Origin: Methylibium sp964616015
GTDB taxonomy: Bacteria; Pseudomonadota; Gammaproteobacteria; Burkholderiales; Burkholderiaceae_C
Assembly: GCA_964616015.1 (NCBI GenBank)
Contig: CAZTTC010000195.1
Span: 1 to 5,534 of the forward strand
Reading direction: 5' to 3'
DNA length: 5,534 nucleotides
A program made the position numbers and the translations under genes. Below, in pieces: positions 5,083-5,534 of this stretch. Within the stretch, counting starts at the first letter, position 1. Each line of letters opens with the position of its first letter. The notes under the pieces were generated by a model that made no database searches, was not told the origin of the DNA, and was given only the letters and a program-made list of their open reading frames with translations.

Positions 5083-5534
5083 TTAACGCAGGGCATTGAT
5101 GTCGGCCACCGTCAGCGCGGTCATGTTGACGATGCGCCGGACGGTGGCCGAGGGCGTCAGGATGTGCACCGGCTTGGCGGCGCCCAGCAGCACCGGGCCG
5201 ATGGCGATGCCCCCGCCGGCGGCGGTTTTCAACAGGTTGTACGCAATATTGGCGGCGTCGATGTTGGGCAGCACCAGCAGATTGGCCTCACCGCTCAGGC
5301 TGCTGTCCGGGACTTGCGATGCCCGCTGGGCCGGGTCCAGCGCCGTGTCGCCGTGCATCTCGCCGTCGACCTCGAGCCAGGGCGCGCGTTCCTTCACCAG
5401 CGCCAGCGCCTCGCGCATCTTCAGCGCCGACGGCTGGTTGCTCGACCCGAAGTTGGAGTGGCTCAGCAAGGCCGCCTTCGGCACCAGGCCGAAGCGCTTC
5501 ATCTCCTCGGCCGCCATCACGGTGATCTCGGCCA
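5083..5534 (-). CDS. maeB: NADP-dependent malic enzyme MaeB, C-terminal end (5' part outside window)
   Basis: MaeB decarboxylates malate to pyruvate with NADP+, supplying pyruvate and NADPH. The large proteobacterial form (759 residues in E. coli) carries a C-terminal domain resembling phosphate acetyltransferase, thought to be regulatory. Only the last 149 residues are here, all from that domain. Recognisable blocks are EITVMAAEEMKRFG at the window edge, LLSHSNFGSS, the DGEMHGDTALDP segment, SGEANLLVLPNIDAANIAYNLL, GPVLLGAAKPVHIL and the closing RRIVNMTALTV. The SHSNFGSS and GEMHGDTAL segments point to MaeB rather than to a stand-alone phosphate acetyltransferase. It ends in TAA at 5083. The gene runs in the same direction as the RNase operon but is separated by 195 bp with its own promoters, so it is probably an independent unit. 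Confidence 0.9.
   Translation of the reverse strand, partial: AEITVMAAEEMKRFGLVPKAALLSHSNFGSSNQPSALKMREALALVKERAPWLEVDGEMHGDTALDPAQRASQVPDSSLSGEANLLVLPNIDAANIAYNLLKTAAGGGIAIGPVLLGAAKPVHILTPSATVRRIVNMTALTVADINALR

Overview
The window reads as a chromosomal stretch of a high-GC betaproteobacterium, most likely order Burkholderiales. The basis is the lptD-surA-rsmA housekeeping cluster, a very strong G/C bias at third codon positions, and protein sequence style (for example the single-Cys DSGCW motif in LptD). The genus cannot be fixed from sequence alone. There is no rRNA, tRNA, CRISPR array, transposase or phage gene.

Left half, + strand (1-3838): an envelope and ribosome housekeeping operon. 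The 3' three quarters of lptD (outer-membrane LPS translocon) is followed 11 bp later by surA (periplasmic chaperone that helps fold beta-barrels including LptD). surA overlaps rsmA (16S rRNA dimethyltransferase) by four bases in a GTGA junction. The pdxA gene that lies between surA and rsmA in E. coli is absent here. A 10-bp GC-rich hairpin starts one base after the rsmA stop and closes the operon.

Middle right, - strand (4887 down to 3883): a compact accessory operon running towards rsmA. It encodes a secreted guanyl-specific RNase of the RNase Sa/barnase superfamily and a cytoplasmic barstar-family inhibitor that protects the producer. A previously unlisted 37-codon reading frame follows, with a good ribosome-binding site, strongly coding-like codon use and the shared terminator just behind it. 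An 11-base hairpin arm after the barstar stop would bury the ribosome-binding site of this third gene. Upstream of the RNase gene is an AT-richer regulatory region with two candidate sigma70 promoters and two inverted repeats built from the same GCAAAC/GTTTGC half-site, placed as operators would be.

Right edge, - strand (5534 down to 5083): the C-terminal end of the phosphotransacetylase-like domain of a MaeB-type NADP-dependent malic enzyme. It is cut by the window edge and unrelated in function to the RNase operon.

The most noteworthy part is the RNase-barstar-small ORF operon with its operator-like region. The RNase/inhibitor pair itself is a known type; the third gene and the regulatory architecture are what may be undescribed.
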